From the NCBI GenBank assembly GCA_019307065.1, contig JAFDKH010000020.1, positions 44,226 through 108,225 on the forward strand: a stretch of DNA of 64,000 nt. Direction: 5' to 3'. Source of the stretch: Deltaproteobacteria bacterium (GTDB taxonomy: Bacteria > Myxococcota > B64-G9). A model generated the notes under the pieces. It was not told the origin of the DNA and made no database searches. It worked only from the letters and a program-made list of their open reading frames with translations. The position numbers were made by a program, and so were the translations under genes. Of this stretch, positions 17,978 to 24,600 are shown in pieces. Each line of letters begins with the position of its first letter. Positions within the stretch are counted from its first letter, which is position 1.

Positions 17978-19003
17978 TCAGGCCAGGTGGTACTTCTCGC
18001 GCAGCCGCGTCGAGAGCAGGCTGGTTGCCGAAAAGGCCTTTTCTACGGTCTTTTCGCCGTCCGGATTCACCAGACAACAGGTCGCCGGCGACAGCATGCT
18101 GCGCGACAATAGGAATTCCCGGTCAATCCCCCGGCTGGTGAGTTCCTGCCAAATCTCTTCCAGGCGTTCTTCGAGTGAATTCAGGTTCTCGCTTTCAAAC
18201 GGCTCGAAATTGGCCGGTACGATTCCCCAAACCAGCACGCCGCCCCTGTCCAGGAATCGCTTAATCGAGGCTGAGTATTTTGAAAAAATCTCGCCGTTGG
18301 AATAGACATCGAGCGACAGGATATCGAGGTCTTGTCCCAGCAGGAAATCCCAGTCGGGATTGCCGCACAGATGCACTCCGCGCGGCCTTTCAATCATTGA
18401 AAAAAAGTTCTCCATATCGGGTCTGGCCGCCTGGTCTGAGTAACCCGACAGCGCGCTGAAAATGAATTGCAGCCCGGGCTCGTCGACGAACATGAAAGCA
18501 TCGGGGTGCAGTTGTTTGAGTCGGGATAATTGAGAGTTGACTCGCTTGGCCATGAATTCGAGCAAAAAAGGCCGAACCGTATCGTCAAATATGATTGGGC
18601 GATCGTCCTGGTCGAGAACATTGAACCCGAAACTTATCGGTCCTTCCATTTGGCCGCGGATAGATTTGCGATCAGAAAAATCGTGCTCGAGGAAACGATG
18701 ATAGACTGACGAATAGGTCCGGCTGATATCGAAATACTCGAGTTCTTCAAAATGGGCCAGGCAATCTTCCAATTCGGCGATAAATTTATCCATCGAAAAC
18801 CGCAGGGTCCTCTTTTCGAAGTCGACAACCGCGCCGGGAAAGTGCTCGGAAGCCTGGACATACATGTCCTCGTAATAACTGTAATGGGGCAACTGCGGCC
18901 AGAAAGGAACGTCCAGCCCAAGCGCCATTTCTAAAGCCCGATCGACATTCTTATGAGGCATGACCGCCATGGCCGTGGTCAGCAAATCTCCAGGTATCGG
19001 CAT
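17978..19003 (-). CDS. Uroporphyrinogen decarboxylase/MetE-like methyltransferase-fold protein
   Basis: The 341 residues look like the C-terminal half of cobalamin-independent methionine synthase or the related UROD-type methyltransferases: DISRTYSS, MEGPISF, FVDEPGLQ (acidic active-site loop), VHLCGNPDWDFL with His-x-Cys for zinc, and a late SPATCCLV that could supply the third zinc ligand. Such proteins move methyl groups to or from thiols, corrinoids or metalloids. No partner methyltransferase gene is adjacent. The ATG at 19003 has AAAGG upstream, while an ATG at 19042 has none. Confidence 0.7.
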   Translation of the reverse strand: MPIPGDLLTTAMAVMPHKNVDRALEMALGLDVPFWPQLPHYSYYEDMYVQASEHFPGAVVDFEKRTLRFSMDKFIAELEDCLAHFEELEYFDISRTYSSVYHRFLEHDFSDRKSIRGQMEGPISFGFNVLDQDDRPIIFDDTVRPFLLEFMAKRVNSQLSRLKQLHPDAFMFVDEPGLQFIFSALSGYSDQAARPDMENFFSMIERPRGVHLCGNPDWDFLLGQDLDILSLDVYSNGEIFSKYSASIKRFLDRGGVLVWGIVPANFEPFESENLNSLEERLEEIWQELTSRGIDREFLLSRSMLSPATCCLVNPDGEKTVEKAFSATSLLSTRLREKYHLA

Positions 19004-19133
19004 TGGGCTGCCTTTCTGTATGATGACTGCGAACTTGATCATAACATAACACTGATTTTGTCAGCATAAGTTGCTGTAATAAACCAGATTACGGTTTCAA
19101 ACAGCAACTAATGCCAGGTATCATTCGGTCAAG

Positions 19134-20153
19134 ATGGGCGCACCGAACAAGGATGATATAATTACCGACAATCCTGGCAGGAATCAGCTGGTAGTATCCC
19201 TTGCTGCAGCTTCCTTGACTGCCGGTTTACTATCGGCCGTGCAGCTTGCCGTCGAGCAACCACGCCTGCTTCTACTGGATAGATTCTATTCGGGGGCTGG
19301 TTGGGCCGAAGTCTTGCTTTTGACGCTCTACTCAGGCTTTCTTGCCAAAAAATTCTGCGACCCGCAACAGGCCCGCATCTGGCGCCCCAGGATCTGGCGA
19401 ATTTTCTCGGTTGTCTTTTTCGCTCAGTTGATTATCGGCCTTTGCGGCGTTGATCACTTCTTGATGACCGGCAACCTGCACCTGCCGATTCCGGCTATGA
19501 TTGCCGCAGGCCCCTTATATCGCGGCAGCGGATTTTTCATGCCGATCCTGTTCCTGTCCACAATCATACTAGTTGGGCCGGCCTGGTGCAGCCACCTGTG
19601 TTATATCGGCGCCTGGGACGATCTGGCCGCTCGGGCCCGCAAGAGGCCCCAAGCGCCCTGGCGTTGGCAAACAGCTGTGCGTATATCCCTACTGCTGCTG
19701 GTCGTGGCTGCGGCGATCTTGCTGAGAATGCTCGGCGCGACACCCGGCCTGGCAGCTTCAATTGCGATCGCCTTCGGACTAGGAGGGGTAGCCGTTATGC
19801 TATTGTTGACCCGTCGGGTTGGTGTAATGGTCCACTGCACAATATATTGCCCGATTGGACTGTTGGCCAACTTGCTGGGGAAGATTTCGCTTTTCAGACT
19901 TCGCATTGGAAGCAAGTGCAACGATTGTGGAATCTGCACACGCCATTGCCGCTATGCCGCCCTTTCTAAAGAAGACATTTCACGTAGACGCCCGGCAATC
20001 AGCTGTACTCTATGCGGAGATTGTATAGCCAGCTGTAAATCCGCTCAGATAGAATATGGTCTTTTACGGTTTAGTTCGGCAACTGCTCGGGCCGTTTTCA
20101 TCGTAATGATCGTCTCATTACATGCAGTCTTTTTGGGCGTGGCTCGCTTGTAA
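19134..20153 (+). CDS. Polyferredoxin-like membrane protein (NapH/NosR/RdxA type)
   Basis: The 339 residues have about six membrane spans, two membrane CxxxC-type motifs (WCSHLC and CTIYCP) and, near the C-terminus, two 4Fe-4S sites (CNDCGICTRHC and CTLCGDCIASC), ending in a last span. This is the layout of NapH/NosR C-terminal modules that pass electrons from quinol across the membrane. It sits alone, convergent with ferredoxin genes. The start lacks a strong ribosome site. Confidence 0.75.
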   Translation: MGAPNKDDIITDNPGRNQLVVSLAAASLTAGLLSAVQLAVEQPRLLLLDRFYSGAGWAEVLLLTLYSGFLAKKFCDPQQARIWRPRIWRIFSVVFFAQLIIGLCGVDHFLMTGNLHLPIPAMIAAGPLYRGSGFFMPILFLSTIILVGPAWCSHLCYIGAWDDLAARARKRPQAPWRWQTAVRISLLLLVVAAAILLRMLGATPGLAASIAIAFGLGGVAVMLLLTRRVGVMVHCTIYCPIGLLANLLGKISLFRLRIGSKCNDCGICTRHCRYAALSKEDISRRRPAISCTLCGDCIASCKSAQIEYGLLRFSSATARAVFIVMIVSLHAVFLGVARL

Positions 20154-20165
20154 ACCGGCTCATTG

Positions 20166-20411
20166 TTATTCTTCTTGGTCTTCTTTCATGGCTCCTATGA
20201 GTCGGTCGTACATTTCCGGTCCCAGGCAATCTCTGGCGGCTTTACACCACTGGATGCACGAAGGCGCCTGTTCTTTATGGACCATGGTCTTGCAATGCGG
20301 ACAGCGTATTCGCATTTCATCCGAAAAGAACTCAACCGGTTTTTTGCATTTCGGACAAGGGTGGTAGCTAACCGTCAGTCTGCGTGTGTCTTGTCCAGGA
20401 CAAAGACCCAT
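20166..20411 (-). CDS. Small zinc-ribbon protein
   Basis: The 81-residue protein has two CPxC pairs (CPKC and CPHC) that make a zinc ribbon, and two more cysteines in a helical tail (SCIQWC). AGGAGG precedes the ATG. It is third in a minus-strand run behind a ferredoxin and arsC, so probably co-transcribed from the sigma-54 promoter at 21653. The function is unknown; a metal- or redox-sensing accessory is possible. Confidence 0.7.
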   Translation of the reverse strand: MGLCPGQDTRRLTVSYHPCPKCKKPVEFFSDEMRIRCPHCKTMVHKEQAPSCIQWCKAARDCLGPEMYDRLIGAMKEDQEE

Positions 20412-20420
20412 GGGGACCTC

Positions 20421-21158
20421 CTAGGCCGATTTGGCCGCAGAGACTTCCCTCTGTGACCCGAAGTTTATTCCGTGGTTATGGATTACAACCGGCATATTCG
20501 GCAGAACCTCGTTACGGGCCTCGATTACAGCCTGGCCGATTCCGCCACAACAGGGGACCTCCATCCGCAAGACCGTAATGCTGGTTGGCTGAGCCTCGGC
20601 AAAAATTTGTTTGAGTTTTTCTTTGTAGAAATCAAGATTGTCCAGCTTGGGACAACCAACCACAACGGCGCGGCCGGCCAGATAACGTGAGTGAAAATCA
20701 GGCACACAGAAAGGTACGCAGTCGGCACAAATCAGCAGGTCGGCTTGTTTCAAAAACGGTGCCCCCGGTGGAACCAACATCAGTTGAACCGGCCAATGAC
20801 TCAGCGCTGATTGACCTGACACCGGTGCAGGGCCGGGCCCAGCCTGGGGGCCAAACGATTGCAGGGCCGAACCAGGACAACCGCAAGGAATTTCCACTGG
20901 CGGGCGCGTCTCATTTTTCTCGGCCAGATACTTCTCGACCGCCGCTTCGTCAAAGTTATCGGCCTCACGCTCCTCTAAGCTGATAGCGCCCTGCGGACAC
21001 TCCCCAAGGCAAGCTCCCAACCCGTCACAGTATACTTCACTGACAAGTTTTGCTTTGCCATCAATCACCTGGATGGCCCCTTCGGCACAAGACGGCACGC
21101 ACTCTCCACAGCCATCACACAGGTCTTCATCAATCTTCACTATTTTCCTAAGTGTCAT
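20421..21158 (-). CDS. Ferredoxin-domain iron-sulfur protein
   Basis: The 245 residues begin with two 4Fe-4S motifs (CDGCGECVPSC, then CDGLGACLGECP). After an Ala/Pro linker a second domain has CADCVPFC, VGCPKLDN and EVPCCGG. This form is widespread in anaerobes as a stand-alone redox protein of unknown partner. It sits 10 bases before the zinc-ribbon gene and 33 bases after arsC. Together they form a likely operon driven by the -24/-12 box upstream of arsC. Confidence 0.8.
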   Translation of the reverse strand: MTLRKIVKIDEDLCDGCGECVPSCAEGAIQVIDGKAKLVSEVYCDGLGACLGECPQGAISLEEREADNFDEAAVEKYLAEKNETRPPVEIPCGCPGSALQSFGPQAGPGPAPVSGQSALSHWPVQLMLVPPGAPFLKQADLLICADCVPFCVPDFHSRYLAGRAVVVGCPKLDNLDFYKEKLKQIFAEAQPTSITVLRMEVPCCGGIGQAVIEARNEVLPNMPVVIHNHGINFGSQREVSAAKSA

Positions 21159-21191
21159 CAGACTCCTCCTGACTCAATTGTTCGGTAATAT

Positions 21192-21638
21192 TCAGGCCGA
21201 CGGCTCAAACCAGGTCTGGATAGTTTCATACAACCTGTCACGCACGGCCCTGAATACGGTCGTTTCATTCTGGTGATTACCGGCCGGGTCTTCAAGCGCT
21301 AGGTGGTATTTCTGAGCTTGGGTTGATATGACCGGACAAGACTCTTCGGCACACAAGGTCACGGCGATATCGATATCTTCCAATGGAACTGCATCAAGTC
21401 CTTTTGAGGTCTGGGACGAGATATCAATACCGATCTCAGCCATCACCTCAACCGCCAGGGGGTGAACACTTCCCGAGGGCTGGCTGCCAGCAGAAAACAC
21501 GCTGACAGACTCAGGCGCCAGCCGGCGAGCGATGCCCTCGGCCATCTGGCTGCGGGCCGAGTTCTCGACGCATACAAATAAGAGCTTTGAGCTGGCATTT
21601 GCTAGAGTAAAATCGATATGTGTTTTTTTCGATTCCAT
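21192..21638 (-). CDS. arsC: Arsenate reductase, thioredoxin-coupled low-molecular-weight phosphatase type
   Basis: The 148-residue protein has the P-loop C-x5-R (Cys23 to Arg29, CVENSAR), the second and third redox cysteines (Cys96 and Cys101) and the catalytic DP (Asp117). It reduces arsenate to arsenite through a cysteine relay reset by thioredoxin. Related proteins act as phosphotyrosine phosphatases, but the three cysteines favour arsenate reduction. The ATG at 21638 is only about 5 bases after the predicted sigma-54 start, so the message would be nearly leaderless. The same fold is fused to the activator at 51426. Confidence 0.85.
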   Translation of the reverse strand: MESKKTHIDFTLANASSKLLFVCVENSARSQMAEGIARRLAPESVSVFSAGSQPSGSVHPLAVEVMAEIGIDISSQTSKGLDAVPLEDIDIAVTLCAEESCPVISTQAQKYHLALEDPAGNHQNETTVFRAVRDRLYETIQTWFEPSA

Positions 21639-21652
21639 TTGCCAAATATAGC

Positions 21653-21668
21653 TGCAAGGAGCGTGCCT
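21653..21668 (-). promoter_or_regulatory. Sigma-54 promoter of arsC-ferredoxin-zinc ribbon
   Basis: On the minus strand the sequence is AGGCACGCTCCTTGCA, matching TGGCACG-N4-TTGCW at all fixed positions but the first, with 10 bp between GG and GC. A TGAGACA site group lies about 100-135 bp upstream. Confidence 0.7.
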
Positions 21669-21770
21669 ATAAAATCCACAAGCTTGTGCTAACCAACATA
21701 CTGATTTATGGCGACAATATTGTGATCAGGATTTGTTGTTCTGATGAGCCGGAAATTATTGATGCAAATA

Positions 21771-21804
21771 TGTCTCAAATAGATATTTTTGAGACACTGA
21801 GACG
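21771..21804. promoter_or_regulatory. TGTCTCA/TGAGACA activator site group between arsC and PAS-GGDEF
   Basis: TGTCTCA (21771) is followed 12 bp later by TGAGACA (21790) and, one base on, TGAGACG (21798). It lies between two divergent -24/-12 promoters, at 21668 (minus) and 21848 (plus), and could serve both. The same 7-mer recurs at the other sigma-54 promoters of the window. Confidence 0.65.
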
Positions 21805-21847
21805 ATCGGCTAACTGTGTTTGTCTTTTTATTTCAGCAAGATACGAA

Positions 21848-21863
21848 TGGAATGTTTATTGCA
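21848..21863 (+). promoter_or_regulatory. Sigma-54 promoter of the PAS-GGDEF gene
   Basis: TGGAATGTTTATTGCA keeps the essential GG-N10-GC and the TTGCA block, with two deviations (C to A, C to T) in the -24 half. The predicted start near 21874 leaves about 39 bases before the TTG start codon. Confidence 0.5.
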
Positions 21864-21912
21864 TTTGACTCGCTAGGTGGACTAGATAAATAAAAATATT
21901 GAGGAAACTCAA

Positions 21913-22731
21913 TTGGAACTGACCGGCTACGCCCGCGAAGAAGTTGTCGGTTCTCGCTGCTCAGACAACATATTGGTGCACGTCGATCACCAGGGCAACA
22001 GCCTGTGTGCAAGCGGCTGCCCATTAGCTGCCACCATGTCAGATGGAAAAAACCGCGAAACACAAGTCTTCATGAGTCACAAAGATGGACATCGCGTTTT
22101 GGTTTCTGTCCGCACAACCCCGCTTCACGATTCAGAAGGTCGTATAATTGGTGCTGTTGAAATTTTCAGAGATTTATCGCATCAGGAGGCTATGTACAAA
22201 AAGATGAAGCAACTTGAAAATTTGGCCTTGCTGGACCCTCTGACTCGCTTGGCCAATCGGCGCCATATCGAAACCAGCTTGCAATCCAGGCTCGAAGAGT
22301 TGACAAGGTACGGCTGGCCGTTCGGTGTTCTATTCATCGATATTGATCATTTCAAAGAGATCAACGACAGCAATGGTCATAATGTCGGCGACAAAGTCTT
22401 GAAACTTGTGTCTTTAACATTATTGAACAGCCTCAGGCCTTTTGACTTCCTGGGCCGCTGGGGCGGTGAGGAGTTCGTAGCGATTGTAGTCAACGTAGAC
22501 AAAAGAAAACTAACCTACATTGCAGACCGGGCTCGCAGCCTGATTGAGCAATCTACTCTCAAGCTTGGTGATTTATCGATACCGGTTACGGTCTCGATTG
22601 GCGCTACCCTGGCAAAAGCAGGCGACACGACCGAAAGCCTTCTGAACCGGGCTGACGCGTTGATGTATCGCGCCAAGGCACACGGGCGCAACCAGGTAAC
22701 TGCAGATTATCATCCAATAAAAAGTCACTAG
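21913..22731 (+). CDS. Diguanylate cyclase with truncated Cys-containing PAS domain
   Basis: The 272 residues open in the middle of a PAS fold (ELTGYAREEVVG) that includes the cysteines SRC and SLCASGCPL, then a coiled linker and a GGDEF domain with active-site motif GGEEF and DPLTRLANRR. It should make cyclic di-GMP. The start is a TTG with GAGG 8 bases upstream; a stop 30 bases earlier rules out a full PAS N-terminus in frame. The missing half means ligand binding may be lost or altered. The -24/-12 box and TGAGACA sites upstream suggest it belongs to the redox regulon. Confidence 0.75.
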   Translation: MELTGYAREEVVGSRCSDNILVHVDHQGNSLCASGCPLAATMSDGKNRETQVFMSHKDGHRVLVSVRTTPLHDSEGRIIGAVEIFRDLSHQEAMYKKMKQLENLALLDPLTRLANRRHIETSLQSRLEELTRYGWPFGVLFIDIDHFKEINDSNGHNVGDKVLKLVSLTLLNSLRPFDFLGRWGGEEFVAIVVNVDKRKLTYIADRARSLIEQSTLKLGDLSIPVTVSIGATLAKAGDTTESLLNRADALMYRAKAHGRNQVTADYHPIKSH

Positions 22732-22741
22732 CAACTTCGAC

Positions 22742-22770
22742 TTGACATAGCATTCTCACTATGTAGTAAT
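22742..22770 (+). promoter_or_regulatory. Sigma-70 promoter of the arsR-octahaem operon
   Basis: TTGACA at 22742-22747 and AGTAAT at 22765-22770 are 17 bp apart, about 35 bp before the ATG of the ArsR-type gene. The -10 region overlaps an imperfect palindrome likely to be the ArsR operator. Confidence 0.65.
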
Positions 22771-22790
22771 ATCACTATATCTACATAAGT
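22758..22790. promoter_or_regulatory. Imperfect palindrome, likely ArsR-family operator
   Basis: The arms ACTATGTAG and CTACATAAGT form a 33-bp imperfect dyad spanning the -10 box and transcription start. ArsR/SmtB repressors typically bind such AT-rich dyads over their own promoter, so this gene probably represses itself and the operon. Confidence 0.6.
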
Positions 22791-22804
22791 GGAGATTGGT
22801 GAGA

Positions 22805-23143
22805 ATGAGCAAGCTCAATAAAAATCAAAAAAACTGTAATGAAGCGGCCGAACTGCTCAAGGCAATCGCACACCCGCTACGCCTGCGCATCGTCGCCATT
22901 CTTTGCGAACATGACGAACACGTCAACGGATTAGCCAAGCGGCTAGGCACCAACCAGTCTATCGTATCCCAACAGTTGCGCATCCTGCGTATGCGTGGCC
23001 TGGTGGCCGCTACGCGCCGGAATGGTTTCTCAAACTACAAATTGACCGAGCCGCATTTGAGAAAAATGGTCAGCTGTTTAGAGGACTGTTTGGCTAACCG
23101 AGCCAAAAACGAGCCTGAAGCAAATGGAGATACTCACAAATGA
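22805..23143 (+). CDS. ArsR/SmtB-family repressor, possible persulfide sensor
   Basis: The 112-residue winged-helix protein has the ArsR pattern LLKAIAHPLRLRIVAIL and a recognition helix NQSIVSQQLRILR. Cys34 in the alpha-2/alpha-3 region and Cys91/Cys95 near the C-terminus could pair as in the persulfide sensors SqrR and BigR, while the CxC or ELCVC site of arsenic sensors is absent. The operon it heads codes for sulfur-compound reduction, sulfur transport and a rhodanese-like protein, which fits sulfane-sulfur sensing. The ATG at 22805 follows TGGAGA at good distance; its end overlaps the next gene by 4 bases. Confidence 0.8.
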   Translation: MSKLNKNQKNCNEAAELLKAIAHPLRLRIVAILCEHDEHVNGLAKRLGTNQSIVSQQLRILRMRGLVAATRRNGFSNYKLTEPHLRKMVSCLEDCLANRAKNEPEANGDTHK

Positions 23144-23397
23144 TAGGGCGCAAAACAATCATTATGGTCGCTGTCATTATTATATTTTTTGCAGTGCCTG
23201 TAGTTTTCTGGGCGCAGACAAGATCTGAACCAAGAGATGATCCCTGGTCCAAAGTTGAAAAGAAACCGAGTAAAACGAATCATTCGAACTTGTTTGAAGC
23301 TACCGAGTTCAAGGACGGCCCCGCAGTTACCAAAGCTTGTCTGAAGTGTCACCCCGGGAGTGCTAAGGAAATAATGCAGACTTCCCACTGGACCTAG
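23140..23397 (+). CDS. Octahaem tetrathionate reductase-like cytochrome, N-terminal part (ends at in-frame TAG)
   Basis: These 85 codons encode a membrane anchor or signal (residues 5-25) and the first haem site CLKCH (67-71). They stop at TAG (23395-23397) right after the sequence HWT. The same frame continues without a break into the seven-haem remainder, so the two parts are one gene split by a single nonsense codon. From memory, family members carry a second Trp just here, so TGG to TAG is the simplest explanation. It starts with ATGA overlap after the ArsR gene. Confidence 0.75.
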   Translation: MIGRKTIIMVAVIIIFFAVPVVFWAQTRSEPRDDPWSKVEKKPSKTNHSNLFEATEFKDGPAVTKACLKCHPGSAKEIMQTSHWT

Positions 23398-24600
23398 TTG
23401 GGTGACGAAGTCGTCGTACCCGGCCATGCCAAACCTCAACGGCTAGGCAAGAAGAACCTGATCAACAACTTTTGTATAAGCATCGAAAGTAATTGGCCCC
23501 AGTGCACATCATGTCACGCCGGTTACGGATGGAAAGATGCCAGTTTCGATTTCAACAAGGAAGAAAATGTAGATTGCCTCACCTGTCACGACCAGTCAGG
23601 TGGCTACTCAAAATCACTCAACGGTCTTCCGGCCAAAGGAGTCGATCTTTTAGCAGCCGCCAAAAGCGTTGGGCTGCCAACCAGAGACAACTGTGGCTGG
23701 TGTCATTTCAATGGAGGCGGAGGCGATGCCGTCAAGCACGGCGACCTGGATGGATCGTTGGCCAAACCCGCAGAACGAATCGATGTTCACATGGGCCGCC
23801 ACGATTTTCAGTGCATCGACTGTCATCGGACCAAGCAACACGTCATTAGCGGCAAGATGATGTCGGTCAGTATCGACAATCTTGATGAAATCAAATGTAG
23901 CGACTGCCATTCGATCGCGCCTCACACCAGTACCCGCCTCAACACTCATGTAGATTCATTGGCTTGCCAGAGCTGTCATTTACCGTTGATGGCCAAGAAA
24001 GAAGCGACAAAAATGGCCTGGGACTGGTCTACCGCCGGCCAGGACATCGACATAAAAGATCCACACAAATACCTAAAAATAAAAGGCAGCTTCATCTATG
24101 CCAAGAATGTCGTTCCCGAATATTACTGGTTCAATGGCAAATCCAAGCGATACCTAAAAGGCGATAAAATCGACCCTGATTCGGTTACGCACATCAACTA
24201 CCCCATGGGCGACGTCACCGATCCGGCCGCACGGATTTGGCCCTTCAAAATACACCGCGCCAAACAGCCCTACGATCAAAAGCACAAATACCTGATCATT
24301 CCCAAGACAGTCGGACCGGGCGGCTACTGGACTGAGTTCGACTGGGACTTAGCAGCCAAACTCGGAGCAAAAGAATCCGGCTTGGCTTTCAGCTCAGAAC
24401 TCGGTTTCGCCGAAACCGATATGTTCTGGATGCTGACCCACATGATCTCGCCCAAAGAGAAAGCCCTGCAGTGCGTTGATTGTCATCGGCCCAACGGCCG
24501 CCTGGATTGGAGTTCTTTAGGATATGAAGGCGACCCGGCGATTATCGGAGGGCGCTGGACCAGGCGCCTGGCCAGTAAGCGTGAGGGGGCTGTCCAATGA
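23398..24600 (+). CDS. Octahaem tetrathionate reductase-like cytochrome, main part after in-frame TAG
   Basis: The 400 codons continue the frame of the upstream fragment and hold seven CxxCH sites (CTSCH, CLTCH, CGWCH, CIDCH, CSDCH, CQSCH and CVDCH), giving eight with the first part. NFCI, CTSCHAGYGWKD and the long haem-poor region after haem seven resemble the Shewanella octahaem tetrathionate reductase (Otr) family, whose members reduce tetrathionate, nitrite or hydroxylamine in the periplasm. A TTG follows the TAG directly but has no ribosome site and no signal peptide, so a separate product would not be exported. The gene is functional only if the TAG is an error, is suppressed or is read through. 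It overlaps the next gene by 4 bases. Confidence 0.75.
   Translation: MGDEVVVPGHAKPQRLGKKNLINNFCISIESNWPQCTSCHAGYGWKDASFDFNKEENVDCLTCHDQSGGYSKSLNGLPAKGVDLLAAAKSVGLPTRDNCGWCHFNGGGGDAVKHGDLDGSLAKPAERIDVHMGRHDFQCIDCHRTKQHVISGKMMSVSIDNLDEIKCSDCHSIAPHTSTRLNTHVDSLACQSCHLPLMAKKEATKMAWDWSTAGQDIDIKDPHKYLKIKGSFIYAKNVVPEYYWFNGKSKRYLKGDKIDPDSVTHINYPMGDVTDPAARIWPFKIHRAKQPYDQKHKYLIIPKTVGPGGYWTEFDWDLAAKLGAKESGLAFSSELGFAETDMFWMLTHMISPKEKALQCVDCHRPNGRLDWSSLGYEGDPAIIGGRWTRRLASKREGAVQ

Noticed and set aside
23395-23397. TAG read as pyrrolysine
   Set aside because: No methylamine methyltransferase context and no pyl genes in view; the family position looks like Trp, so mutation or error is simpler.
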